62,243 bases of DNA. Source: CALAEC01 sp050692915. GTDB taxonomy: Bacteria > Actinomycetota > UBA4738 > CALAEC01. Below the pieces are notes generated by a model. That model searched no databases and was not told the DNA's origin. It worked only from the letters and a program-made list of their open reading frames with translations. Within the stretch, counting starts at the first letter, position 1. The number at the start of each line of letters is the position of its first letter. Shown piece by piece: positions 23,287-31,429 of this stretch. The stretch is taken from assembly GCA_050692915.1 (NCBI GenBank), contig JBOGVU010000006.1, forward strand, positions 1 to 62,243, read 5' to 3'. Made by a program: the position numbers and the translations under genes.

Positions 23287-24013
23287 GAAGCGCAAGCGCA
23301 AGCCGGGGGCAGAGGTTGCCACCCGAGCGAGGGCCGCGGCCGCCGCCAGGAAGAAAGCAGGCCCCACGGGGGCACGCCCCGGGCCCCGCCGCCGGAGGCA
23401 GGGACTCGGCCCCGGCACGAAGGCGGCCGGAGTCATCGCCCTTGCCGTGGGAGCGCTGGCCGTCCTGTTCTACCTCAATCGAGGCGGCGGCTCGTCCGGG
23501 AGCGGGGAGTTCGCCTACGAGGTGGGCAGTCCCGGGCCGGGAGAGACCGCCCCCGACATCCGGCTGCCCTCGACCGAGGGTGGAACCTTCGATCTCGCCT
23601 CGATGCGGGGGAAGACCGTGCTCCTGTACTTCCAAGAGGGGCTGATGTGCCAGCCCTGCTGGGACCAGCTGGTGGACGTCGAGGCGGAGATGGGGAGGTT
23701 CCAGGACCTGGGGATCGACGAGATCGTGACGATCACCACCGACCCACTGGACGGCCTCCGGCAGAAGGTGGCCGACGAGGGGATCTCCACGCTGGTTCTC
23801 TCCGACCAAAGGGTGGCCGTCTCCCAGTCGTACAGCACGAACCAGTACGGAATGATGGGGGAGGGCTTCAACGGCCACTCGTTCATCGTGGTCGGCCCGG
23901 ACGGGACGATCCTGTGGCGGGCGGACTACGGCGGTCCGCCCGACCACACCATGTACCTGCCGGTGGACAGCCTGATCGCGGACCTCCGCGAGGGGCTCCG
24001 GGAGGCCTCCTAA
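23267..24013 (+). CDS. Membrane-anchored redoxin (AhpC-TSA/TlpA-like), 248 aa
   Basis: TTG 23267 within the end of the CcdA-like gene, preceded by GGAGGAGGAAG. A 50-residue Lys/Arg/Ala-rich cytosolic tail (MSTKTRKKRKRKPGAEVATR), one helix (AAGVIALAVGALAVLFYL), then an outer thioredoxin-like domain. The active site is LLYFQEGLMCQPCWDQLVD (C128, C131), with later VTITTDPLDGLRQKVADEG, HSFIVVGPDGTILWRADYGG and MYLPVDSLIADL. The candidate selenoprotein at 38519-39094 aligns with it along the whole domain and has its UGA exactly at the first Cys. Probable disulfide reductase fed by the adjacent CcdA-like protein. Confidence 0.83.
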   Translation: MSTKTRKKRKRKPGAEVATRARAAAAARKKAGPTGARPGPRRRRQGLGPGTKAAGVIALAVGALAVLFYLNRGGGSSGSGEFAYEVGSPGPGETAPDIRLPSTEGGTFDLASMRGKTVLLYFQEGLMCQPCWDQLVDVEAEMGRFQDLGIDEIVTITTDPLDGLRQKVADEGISTLVLSDQRVAVSQSYSTNQYGMMGEGFNGHSFIVVGPDGTILWRADYGGPPDHTMYLPVDSLIADLREGLREAS

Positions 24014-24015
24014 CC

Positions 24016-24282
24016 GTGGAGATCGCACTCCTCACCCAGGAGGATTGCGGGTCCTGCCACCAGGCCGAGGAGGTTCTCGAGCGCCTGTCCACCGAGTACG
24101 GCTTCTCGGTCCGGACACTCGACCTGGCCTCTCCGGAGGGGCTATCACTGGCAGAGGGGGGAGCCGTGCCCTTCCCTCCGGGCGTGTTCATCGACGGGCG
24201 GCCCTTCTCTTACGGCCGGTTGTCGGAGCGCAAGCTCCGCCGGGAGCTGGACCGGCGCCTCGGGACCATCAGGAAGGTGTGA
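24016..24282 (+). CDS. Glutaredoxin/thioredoxin-like small protein, 88 aa
   Basis: GTG 24016, 3 bp after the previous stop. VEIALLTQEDCGSCHQAEEV has a thioredoxin-type Cys-x-x-Cys at the start of helix 1. It continues with VLERLSTEYGFSVRTLDLAS, VPFPPGVFIDGRPFSYGRLS (cis-Pro region) and ERKLRRELDRRL, the fold of DUF836/GlrX-like proteins. There is no signal sequence, so it is cytosolic. It may reduce the inner side of the CcdA-like protein in the same operon. Confidence 0.8.
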   Translation: MEIALLTQEDCGSCHQAEEVLERLSTEYGFSVRTLDLASPEGLSLAEGGAVPFPPGVFIDGRPFSYGRLSERKLRRELDRRLGTIRKV

Positions 24283-24291
24283 CAGGAAGCG

Positions 24292-24564
24292 GTGCCGCGG
24301 TCCAAGGGGCGGACGAAGACCAGGGCGGCTCGGGCCCAAGCGGCGTCCCGGGCGCAGGGGGAGGCCCGGGAGCGGCGGAGTCGCACGCGGAGCAAGCGGC
24401 TGTGGTGGGCGGTCGCCGCCGTCGGAGGCGTCCTCTTTCTCCTCGGGAACTTCGGCGCCCGGGCTGGGCTCGTCCTCCTGCCGTTCGACCCGCACCACCT
24501 GTACACGCAGTGGGGGGGAGGGATCCTGGCGATCGTTGGGCTGGTGATGGCCACCCGCAAGTAG
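24292..24564 (+). CDS. Small basic membrane protein, 90 aa
   Basis: GTG 24292 gives MPRSKGRTKTRAARAQAASR and a 40-residue Lys/Arg/Ala-rich tail, then two hydrophobic segments (LWWAVAAVGGVLFLLGNFG and GGGILAIVGLVMAT). It has the same architecture as 6500-6817, and the first residues (MPxSKxR) agree. Located 9 bp after the glutaredoxin-like gene in the operon started by operator 8. The function is unknown. Confidence 0.7.
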   Translation: MPRSKGRTKTRAARAQAASRAQGEARERRSRTRSKRLWWAVAAVGGVLFLLGNFGARAGLVLLPFDPHHLYTQWGGGILAIVGLVMATRK

Positions 24565-24593
24565 GCCGGCGGAGCCTCTCTCCGGATTCCCCG

Positions 24594-26576
24594 ATGGATC
24601 TGCCGCGCCCCGTGTCGCAGACCGCACACTGGATCGCAGCGCTGGCGGGCGCGCTTGGAACGGTGGTCCTCCTGCCCGGCGTTGCCGGCGCCCACGCCTT
24701 CCTGGTGAGCTCCTCGCCACGTCCGGGCGAGAGGCTCGAGGCTCCTCCAGTATCGGTCGAGCTCCGGTTCACCGAGGCAGTGGTCCCCGGGAGCGTCCGG
24801 ATCGAGGTCCGGACCGACGGCAACCGGGCCGTGGACACAGGCCCATCCCAACTCCTGGAGGGTGGACTGGGGGCGGAGGTGCTACTGTCCCGTCTGCGCG
24901 ACGGCGTCTACGTCGTGTCCTGGCGGGCCAGAAGCGCCGTGGACGGGCACGACGAGCTGGGCGAATTCGCGTTCGCGGTCGGGGTGAAGGGGCCACTGCC
25001 TCCCACCGCGACGACCCGTCCTGCTGGCAGGGTTGCGTGGCCCCAAGCAGCGGCGAGCTGGCCGGCCGTCGTCGGACTCCTCTTGGCGGCAGGCGGCCTC
25101 GTCAGCGAGCGGTGGATATGGTCGCCGGTCGCAACGCGCCTCCGGGTGGGTGTCCCGCGTCTCCCGGTGGGCTGGCTCCTGGGGCTATCCCTGGCCGGGG
25201 TGGCTGTGAGCTTCCTCCTCCTGGTGGGTGGCGGCTCGGCTGGGGGGACCGCGGCCCCGCCGAGGTGGGCCTCCGCCCTGGCCACGCCGGCAGGGGTGTC
25301 GGCCGCCGTGCAGGGAGTGGCGACGGCCTACGGGCTATGGATGCTGGTCCTGCCGCGGATACGCCCGTGGGCGGTTGTTCCCCTCGGGCTGGCCATCGCG
25401 GCGGCAGCGGTTCGGAGCCATGCCGCCTCGGGCGCCGCCTGGTGGGCGCTCCCGGCCAACGTAGTCCACCTGGGGGCCGCGGCGGTCTGGTCGGGGGCCC
25501 TTGCCCACCTCATCCTCGTGGCCTGGCGGCTCCGCGGCGGCGAGGATCGGGATGCGCTGGTTGAGGGAGCTCGACGCTACGCGGCCCTGGCCCTGTGGCT
25601 CGTCGCTCTGGTGCTGGCGACCGGGGTCCTGGTCGCCCTTCCCCGCTTCAGCACGCCGGGCGAGCTGCTGGGCACGACCTACGGGCGGATCCTCCTCGTC
25701 AAGCTCGCGCTCGTCGTGGCCACCCTGGCACTGGCCACGGCCGCCCGCCGCAGGGCCCTGGGCGTCCCGCCCACGCCTCGCATCCGACTCCTCCGCCTGC
25801 TGGTGCGACCCGAGGGCGCCCTCCTCCTTGCCGTGATCACCGCGGCCACCGTGCTCGCCAACGCCGCCCCTCCCCGGCCCGCGACCGCAGCCGGAGTCCT
25901 CCTCGGTCCCCCTCCGCTCGAGGGGCCGGTCGTCCGCATGGCGGGGCTGGCCGGGTCGCCTCTGGCCGTCCACCTGGCCGCGGCTCGGGGGCGGCTTCGG
26001 GTCGAGGTCGTGGAGCCCTCTCGGCGACCGGCGACCGATGCCCGTATCGAGCTGGAAGGGCGGTCTCCGGGCGGGAGGGAGGTCGGCATCGAACCGAGGG
26101 TGTGCGGTCCCGGATGCGCCACCACTCGCTTCGACTGGCAGACGGGCACGACTGGGGTCGCGGTGAGGGTCGCTTCCAACGAATGGGGGGAAGGGACGGC
26201 GCACTTCTCGGTCCCGTGGCCTCCGCGACCGGAGCGGCCGGGGCTGCTGCGCCGGGTGGTAGAAGCGATGCGGGCCCAGCCGCGAGTCGTCATGGTCGAG
26301 CGGGTCTCCAGCGGCCCGGGTGCCTCGGCGAGAAACACGGCCGAGCTCACGGGCGAGCGGTTCGTCGCTCAGGAGGTCTACGCGTCCGGCGGAGCCACCG
26401 ACGTCCGCCTCCTGCCCTCATCGCCGCGCATCCGGAGGCTCACGCTGTTCCTGCCGGGCTCCTGGATCTGGGTCCTGCTGGAGATCGGGCCGGACCACCG
26501 GCTCGCCCGAGAGACGATCGTCAGCCCGGGCCACCAGATCGAGCGGAGCTTCTCCTACCCCTCAGGCTCGCGGTAA
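24594..26576 (+). CDS. CopC-CopD copper-resistance fusion, 660 aa
   Basis: ATG 24594, 29 bp after the previous stop. A signal peptide ends near GVAGAHAFL, so the mature N-terminal His starts CopC (HAFLVSSSPRPGERLEAPPV, later DGVYVVSWRARSAVDGHDEL with the His of the Cu(II) site). Then eight or so spans of CopD (for example VVHLGAAAVWSGALAHLILV and LATGVLVALPRFSTPGELLG). A C-terminal outer extension of about 220 residues follows, including MVERVSSGPGASARNTAELT, with a LolA-like look and no close match. Role: copper binding outside and transfer across the membrane. A second fusion of the same plan is at 32145. Confidence 0.85.
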   Translation: MDLPRPVSQTAHWIAALAGALGTVVLLPGVAGAHAFLVSSSPRPGERLEAPPVSVELRFTEAVVPGSVRIEVRTDGNRAVDTGPSQLLEGGLGAEVLLSRLRDGVYVVSWRARSAVDGHDELGEFAFAVGVKGPLPPTATTRPAGRVAWPQAAASWPAVVGLLLAAGGLVSERWIWSPVATRLRVGVPRLPVGWLLGLSLAGVAVSFLLLVGGGSAGGTAAPPRWASALATPAGVSAAVQGVATAYGLWMLVLPRIRPWAVVPLGLAIAAAAVRSHAASGAAWWALPANVVHLGAAAVWSGALAHLILVAWRLRGGEDRDALVEGARRYAALALWLVALVLATGVLVALPRFSTPGELLGTTYGRILLVKLALVVATLALATAARRRALGVPPTPRIRLLRLLVRPEGALLLAVITAATVLANAAPPRPATAAGVLLGPPPLEGPVVRMAGLAGSPLAVHLAAARGRLRVEVVEPSRRPATDARIELEGRSPGGREVGIEPRVCGPGCATTRFDWQTGTTGVAVRVASNEWGEGTAHFSVPWPPRPERPGLLRRVVEAMRAQPRVVMVERVSSGPGASARNTAELTGERFVAQEVYASGGATDVRLLPSSPRIRRLTLFLPGSWIWVLLEIGPDHRLARETIVSPGHQIERSFSYPSGSR

Positions 26577-26646
26577 CGATCCACCCGCCGGACCGGGATC
26601 GCCTGAATGGCCGTGCAATTTGATGCCGGGGTGCCGACGGGTGAAC

Positions 26647-26663
26647 TACTACCGCACGTCGTA
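26647..26663 (+). promoter_or_regulatory. BlaI-type operator 9 (12/12)
   Basis: TACTAC-CGCAC-GTCGTA with perfect arms. It runs into TAGAAT at 26662-26667, a good -10 hexamer, 28 bp before the lgt ATG. Confidence 0.88.
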
Positions 26664-26695
26664 GAATGTGGCCGCCTGGAAGGGGGTACGAAGCG

Positions 26696-27526
26696 ATGCC
26701 GGCCTATCTGTCCTGGCGAGTGGACACGCACCGAGAGTTCCTCGGGATCCCCTTCTTCCCCCACGGCCTATTGATCGGCATCGGCTTCCTGGCCGGATCC
26801 TGGCTGATGTCGAGGTACACGCGGCGCCGAGGGATCCCCAACGAGGTCGTCTGGGACGTGCTCCTGTGGGTCCTGATCGGTTCGCTGGTCGGCACCAGGC
26901 TGGTCTGGGTCCTTGGGAACTGGTCGGCGCTGAGCTCGCCCCTCGAGGTGTTCATGATCTGGCACGGAGGGATGACCCTCTACGGTGGGATCCTGGGCGG
27001 CCTGGCCGCGGGGATCTGGCGGCTCAGGAAGCACCGGCTGCCGAGCCTTCCGATGCTGGACTTCGCCGCTCCGGGGCTGGTGCTCGGCCTCGTGTTCGGG
27101 CGGGCCAGCGACCTGATCACCGGGGACCACCTCGGCAAGCCGACCTCGCTGCCATGGGGGTTCAGGTACATCGGGGACGACGCCCCGGGGATCGATCCGC
27201 CTCTGGGGACCGTGGTCCATCAGGTCGCCCTGTACGACCTCCTGAGCGTGGTGGTCCTGCTGCTCGTCCTGGTCGCGTTCCTCCGCAAGCCCCGAGCTCC
27301 GGGCTCCGCGGCCGCGCTGTTCGCGCTGTGGTACGGGGCGGGGCGGATCGGGCTGGACTTCCTCCGCACCGACCCGATCCGCGCGTTCGGGATGACCGGG
27401 ACGCAACTGGCCTCAGTGATCCTGGTCCCCGCGGTGCTGGTGTGGCTCGCGGTGAGAGCCCGGCGTCCAGCGCAGCCTGCGAGTCTGGAGGACTGGCCTC
27501 AGGCGGCTGCGGGGGGGGCCGGCTGA
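26696..27526 (+). CDS. lgt: Prolipoprotein diacylglyceryl transferase family protein, 276 aa
   Basis: ATG 26696 (PAYLSWRVDTHREFLGIPFF). Seven spans with Lgt features: LLIGIGFLAGSWLMSRYTRR, IWHGGMTLYGGILGGLAAG with the H-G-G-M/L-x-x-x-G-G motif, and GLVFGRASDLITGDHLGKPT. The last corresponds to the signature GRxGNFxNGE/H but keeps only G-R and the acidic end, so activity may be altered. TVVHQVALYDLLSVVVLL and FALWYGAGRIGLDFLRTDP follow. Role: lipidation of prelipoproteins; several lipoproteins are in this regulon (6491, 28262, and the selenoprotein at 39094 outside it). Single gene behind operator 9. Confidence 0.82.
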   Translation: MPAYLSWRVDTHREFLGIPFFPHGLLIGIGFLAGSWLMSRYTRRRGIPNEVVWDVLLWVLIGSLVGTRLVWVLGNWSALSSPLEVFMIWHGGMTLYGGILGGLAAGIWRLRKHRLPSLPMLDFAAPGLVLGLVFGRASDLITGDHLGKPTSLPWGFRYIGDDAPGIDPPLGTVVHQVALYDLLSVVVLLLVLVAFLRKPRAPGSAAALFALWYGAGRIGLDFLRTDPIRAFGMTGTQLASVILVPAVLVWLAVRARRPAQPASLEDWPQAAAGGAG

Positions 27527-27555
27527 CCCGGCCCACCGATCCGAGGAAGCCTCCG

Positions 27556-27753
27556 TCAACCGCTCTGCACACCGGCGACAATCATCTCAATCATCGCGGC
27601 GCACGCGTCCATCATCTGCTCGGCTCCCTGGACGCGGTGCATCCGGGCGGCGGTTCCCGGCCCGTGCATGGCGTCCATCATCCGGTGCATCGTTTCGTGG
27701 CTTCCCGGGCCGGGGCTCGCAAGCGCGGGGCCAGGCGATGGTGTGAGCGACAA
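27556..27753 (-). CDS. Met-rich small protein, paralog of 18520-18819; 5' end uncertain
   Basis: The core HRMMDAMHGPGTAARMHRVQ and MMDACAAMIEMI matches the Met-rich protein at 18520 almost residue for residue. TTG 27753 would leave no full signal peptide. Upstream in the same frame FEIALIARGLAGLLSLTPSP is hydrophobic, while ATG 27817 in a neighbouring frame has a good ribosome site and encodes RRWLLGRL. A one-base frameshift joining the two would restore a normal signal peptide, so the true gene may be 27556-27817 and damaged. It lies 52 bp behind the cupredoxin gene, probably in its operon under operator 10. Inferred role: exported copper-binding protein. Confidence 0.6.
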   Translation of the reverse strand: MSLTPSPGPALASPGPGSHETMHRMMDAMHGPGTAARMHRVQGAEQMMDACAAMIEMIVAGVQSG

Positions 27754-27869
27754 CAGTCCGGCGAGTCCCCTCGCGATCAGAGCGATCTCAAAGCCTCCCC
27801 AGCAACCACCGTCTCATGCGCTCTCTCCCTCTCGAGCATGGAGGGGTCCCGGTGCCACGCTCACGTGGA

Positions 27870-28262
27870 TCACTCGACCACGAAGGTGCCGGTCATCTGG
27901 CCGGGGTGCACGTCGCAGCGGAAGAAATATGTGCCCGGGTCCATGGCCGGGACCCTGTACGTCCTCGAGTCGGGACCGGGGAAGATCTCCCCGACGAACA
28001 GCTCCTCTCCGGCACTCAAATCCGTGTAGATGGCCACGTTATGAGAGACGTTCTGCTCGTTGTTCTGGAACTCGATGGTGAAGGGCTGGCCCGCAGGCGC
28101 CGCCAGGCAATCCGTGTCGAACGAGATGTCCTGGGCCGACACCTGAAGCGCCGTCCCCGTCGGCTGGCAGGCGGCCTCCGGTTGCTCCCCACCCCCACAG
28201 GCGGAGGCCAGGAGGGCGATGGCGCCCGCCGCTGTCCCGGCGATCCTCCAAGTACTTCGCAT
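27870..28262 (-). CDS. Cupredoxin lipoprotein, 130 aa
   Basis: ATG 28262 has GGAGGGG 4-10 bases upstream. ATG 28274 is an alternative. Lipobox LLASAC gives an anchored outer protein. The copper site is complete: SHNVAIYT (first His), then YFFRCDVHPGQMTGTF with Cys, second His and Met in the spacing C-x3-H-x3-M of type-1 or CuA-like cupredoxins. Possible roles are electron carrier to an oxidase or copper chaperone. Divergent from the TlpA gene, sharing operator 10. Confidence 0.85.
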   Translation of the reverse strand: MRSTWRIAGTAAGAIALLASACGGGEQPEAACQPTGTALQVSAQDISFDTDCLAAPAGQPFTIEFQNNEQNVSHNVAIYTDLSAGEELFVGEIFPGPDSRTYRVPAMDPGTYFFRCDVHPGQMTGTFVVE

Positions 28263-28302
28263 AGGCCCCTCCATAGCTGCTCCTTCATCATACCCTCCTT
28301 CC

Positions 28303-28319
28303 TACTACGTCCTGTAGTA
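28303..28319. promoter_or_regulatory. BlaI-type operator 10 (12/12), divergent
   Basis: TACTAC-GTCCT-GTAGTA, perfect arms, placed between the divergent cupredoxin (minus) and TlpA (plus) genes. On the plus strand it leads into TAGTAT, 16 bp before ATG 28336. Confidence 0.88.
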
Positions 28320-28335
28320 TCCGGGGAAGAGGACG

Positions 28336-28938
28336 ATGGGGAAGCATCGGGAGCGCTGGGGGTCGCGATACCGGCTCACTCGAGCCTGGGCCGTGATCCT
28401 GCCGGTGCTCTTCGTCGTCCTCCTGGTCGCAGCGATCCGTGAGTTCCAGGGTCTAGGGCCCGCTGGGGTCCGATCCGCCCAGAGCGGGTCTCCCTCTCAG
28501 GGCCTGGCTGTGGATCGCCCTGCCAGCCCGTTCGAGCTCCCCGCCCTCGGCGGGCCCGGGAGGATCGCTCTCGAGGACTTCGCTGGCCAGATCGTGTTTC
28601 TCAACTTCTGGGCGTCCTGGTGCCCGTCGTGCCGGGAGGATGCGCCGCTCATGCAGGACCTGTGGGAGGAGTACGGCCCGCGAGGCGTGCAGTTCCTGGG
28701 CGTGAACGTGAACGACACCCGGGAGGACGCGGTGGCCTTCGAGGGGGAGTTCGGGATCACCTTTCCCAGCGTGTTCGACCCAGCCGGAGAGCTGGCTGGC
28801 GAGTACGGAGTCGTGGGGATCCCCACGATGTTCGTCATCGGTCCGGACGGGCGGATCGATTACCGGTACCAGGGGAGGCTCGACCCCGCTCGCTTCCGCT
28901 CTGTCATCGACGAGATCCTGGCGAGGGAGGGCCCCTGA
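28336..28938 (+). CDS. TlpA/ResA-type thioredoxin, 200 aa
   Basis: ATG 28336 with GGGGAAGAGG upstream. A basic tail, one anchor (AWAVILPVLFVVLLVAAI), then an outer thioredoxin domain with VFLNFWASWCPSCREDAPLM, GVNVNDTREDAVAFEGEFG, and YGVVGIPTMFVIGPDGRIDY including the cis-Pro. Role: thiol reductant outside the membrane, likely for cytochrome c or copper-site assembly. Followed directly by a CcdA gene, the usual electron donor. Confidence 0.9.
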   Translation: MGKHRERWGSRYRLTRAWAVILPVLFVVLLVAAIREFQGLGPAGVRSAQSGSPSQGLAVDRPASPFELPALGGPGRIALEDFAGQIVFLNFWASWCPSCREDAPLMQDLWEEYGPRGVQFLGVNVNDTREDAVAFEGEFGITFPSVFDPAGELAGEYGVVGIPTMFVIGPDGRIDYRYQGRLDPARFRSVIDEILAREGP

Positions 28939-29663
28939 GCGCGCTGGGGCCGCTCGGGTTGGCGCTGGTGGCGGGGATCGTCTCCTTCACCTCGCCGTGC
29001 TGCTTACCGCTCATGCCCGGCTACGTGTCCTACGTCAGCGGCGTCGCGGGCGGGGAGGTCGGCACGGTCCAGGTCCGGCGGCGGGTGGTTGGGGCCGCGG
29101 CGCTGTTCGTCCTTGGATTCGCCACGGTGTTCACGGTGCTGGGAGCCAGCGCCTCCCTCCTCGGGTCGTTCCTGCTGGCCAACCGCCCTGTCCTGGTGAA
29201 GGTGGCGGGTGGGGTCATCATCCTGATGGGGCTGGCGGCTCTGGGCCTCGTCCGGATCCCGTTCCTGTATAGGGAGGCCAGGGCGGACCTGACCCGGATC
29301 CGTCCCGGTCCCCTCGGCGCGGTCCCGCTGGGGATGGCCTTCGCCATCGGGTGGACCCCGTGCATCGGGCCGGTGTTGGCGGGGATCCTCACGGCGGCCG
29401 CAGCCACAGGGACCGTGTGGTCCGGGGCATCCCTACTGTTCGTGTACTCCCTCGGCCTGGGGATCCCGTTCATGCTGCTGGCCCTCGGCTACCTCAGGGC
29501 GGGCAGGGCGTTCACATGGCTCCGGCGCCACGGTCGGGGGATCGAGGTGGCCGGCGGCGCGCTGCTGGTGGTGATGGGCGTGCTGATGATCACCGGACAC
29601 TGGCTCGGGCTGTTCACTCCGCTGCTGCGGTGGTTCGCCCGTACCGGGTGGCCCCCGATCTAG
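28935..29663 (+). CDS. ccdA: CcdA, cytochrome c biogenesis membrane protein, 242 aa
   Basis: The frame overlaps the TlpA stop at CTGA. CTG 28935 has GGGAGGG 5 bases upstream and is the likely start, with TTG 28959 as the alternative. Six spans with redox cysteines in IVSFTSPCCLPLMPGYVSYV and FAIGWTPCIGPVLAGILTAA, the canonical CcdA pattern. Role: passes electrons from cytosolic thioredoxin to TlpA/CcmG outside. It is intact and co-transcribed with tlpA. Confidence 0.9.
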   Translation: MSALGPLGLALVAGIVSFTSPCCLPLMPGYVSYVSGVAGGEVGTVQVRRRVVGAAALFVLGFATVFTVLGASASLLGSFLLANRPVLVKVAGGVIILMGLAALGLVRIPFLYREARADLTRIRPGPLGAVPLGMAFAIGWTPCIGPVLAGILTAAAATGTVWSGASLLFVYSLGLGIPFMLLALGYLRAGRAFTWLRRHGRGIEVAGGALLVVMGVLMITGHWLGLFTPLLRWFARTGWPPI

Positions 29664-29716
29664 CCGACGGCCGTGGGTTGGTCGGCGGGGTGAGGCCAGG
29701 AACCGCCGGGAGCGCC

Positions 29717-31429
29717 GTGCCCGGGGAGCGTACCCACCAGCCCGAGCGACCTCTCGGCGGGCGCGGTCGCGATCTCCCATCGGCGATCGGGAAGCTCCTC
29801 GGAAGAGGGGCCCTGGCGTTCGGGGGCGGGCTGGCCCTGGCCCTTGCGTTCCCGCCGTTCGGGGCGGGGATCCTCGCCGTTCTCGCTCCCGCCGCCCTGA
29901 TGGCGGCCATCGCGGCGGCTCGTCCCTTGACCCGGGTGGCCGCCGGCTTCCTGTTCGGCTTGGGATTCTTCGGGCTACTCCTGCTCTGGGCCGTCCGCTT
30001 CGGCTTCATGGCCTGGGGGGCGCTGGTGGTCACCGAGTCCGCCTTCGCCGCACTGTTCGCCTGGGTCGCTGGACCCCTTCTCCGGCGTCCTTCGCTCGCC
30101 TCGTTGGGGGGAACATCCGCTCTCTGGGTCCTCGTGATGGAGGCGGCCCGGGGGCACTTCCCGTTCGGGGGGTTTCCGTGGGGCGCTCTCGGGTACCCCC
30201 TGGTCGGGACGCCCCTGGAGCTGGTGGCGCCCCTGGCCGGCGGGATCGGCGTCTCCTGGCTGGCCAGCTTCGTGGCGGCGGCGAGCTTCTGTGTGGCTCG
30301 CCGTCAGATCCGGCACGCGGCCATCGGGCTGGCCCTCGCGGGCGCCGCTGTGGCCGGCTCGATGCCGTTCGCCGGTTCGAGTATCCGAGGGGCCGGCCTC
30401 CGCGTGGCCATCGTGCAAGGAAACGTCCCGCTCCAGGGGGGACCGGGCTCGCCGGAGCCGACCGCGCGCATCCTCGCCGATCACGTGGCCCTCACCCGGA
30501 CGCTGTCGCCGGGGTCCGTGGACCTGGTGGTGTGGCCGGAGGGAGTGGTCGAGCCCGCCGGCGATCCTCCCGCGGCCGGTCGGCCCGCCCCCGACCCGCT
30601 CGTGGAGGTGGCCCGGCGAGTGGATGCCTGGCTGGTGGCAGGGGTCCTGTCGGATGCCGGGCCCGGGAGGTTCAGGAACTCCGTCGTGTCGGTGAGTCCG
30701 TCCGGCAGGGTGGCGGGCATTTACCACAAGCAGCGAGCTGTGCCCTTCGGGGAGTACGTCCCCTGGCGACGGCTCCTCGGCTTCTTCAGGGCCCTCGACG
30801 CCGTCCCCAGGGACATGATCCCGGGCCCCGGGGTCCACTTGCTGCCGGTCTCCGGGGGGAGGGTGGGAACTCCCATCTCGTACGAGGTGGCGTTCTCGAG
30901 GATCGTCCGCGTCTTCGCCACCAGCGGTGCTGGGGCCATCGTGGTCGCCACGAACACTTCGGCCTTCGGTCCTCGGGCCGCGACCGCGGAGCAGCAGTTC
31001 CAGGCCACGAGGATGCGTGCCCTGGAGCTCGGCCTATACGTCGTCCAGTCCGCTCCATCGGGGGTCTCGGCGATCGTCGATCCCCGAGGGCACGTGGTGA
31101 CCCGTTCCGACCTGTACCGGCCGCAGGTCCTGCGAGGATCCATCCGGCTGGGTACCGCCTCGACGCCGTTCGCAGGTGTGGGCGAGGGGCCGGTCGTAAT
31201 CCTGGCAGTGCTCGCCGCGCTCTGGGCCTACGGGGGCCCCAGGTCCGGCTTCGCCGCAGGTCCATCCGGGCTATTCCCCGTCGGGCGGAAGGGAACGAGC
31301 ACGGGGCAGATCCGCCCTGAGGCAATCACGGTCCCGGGTGCTCCCGCGGCCTGGGCCATGCGGGTGTCCGAGAGCCACCCCTCGAAGTCGGAGGGAGACA
31401 CGGCCCGGACGGTGAACCGTTGCCGGTAG
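29717..31429 (+). CDS. lnt: Apolipoprotein N-acyltransferase family protein, about 570 aa
   Basis: Start uncertain: GTG 29717 (GGGAG upstream) or GTG 29690. About six spans precede a carbon-nitrogen hydrolase domain with the Lnt catalytic pattern: DLVVWPEGVVEPAG (Glu), IYHKQRAVPFGEYVPW (Lys) and TPISYEVAFSRIVRVFATSG, where the catalytic Cys expected in the family reads Ser (ISYE instead of ICYE). That substitution could remove activity, or the protein acts otherwise. A final span (VVILAVLAALWAYGG) should end the protein. The next 60 or so codons overlap the broken coxB on the other strand and look like read-through. Confidence 0.75.
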   Translation: MPGERTHQPERPLGGRGRDLPSAIGKLLGRGALAFGGGLALALAFPPFGAGILAVLAPAALMAAIAAARPLTRVAAGFLFGLGFFGLLLLWAVRFGFMAWGALVVTESAFAALFAWVAGPLLRRPSLASLGGTSALWVLVMEAARGHFPFGGFPWGALGYPLVGTPLELVAPLAGGIGVSWLASFVAAASFCVARRQIRHAAIGLALAGAAVAGSMPFAGSSIRGAGLRVAIVQGNVPLQGGPGSPEPTARILADHVALTRTLSPGSVDLVVWPEGVVEPAGDPPAAGRPAPDPLVEVARRVDAWLVAGVLSDAGPGRFRNSVVSVSPSGRVAGIYHKQRAVPFGEYVPWRRLLGFFRALDAVPRDMIPGPGVHLLPVSGGRVGTPISYEVAFSRIVRVFATSGAGAIVVATNTSAFGPRAATAEQQFQATRMRALELGLYVVQSAPSGVSAIVDPRGHVVTRSDLYRPQVLRGSIRLGTASTPFAGVGEGPVVILAVLAALWAYGGPRSGFAAGPSGLFPVGRKGTSTGQIRPEAITVPGAPAAWAMRVSESHPSKSEGDTARTVNRCR

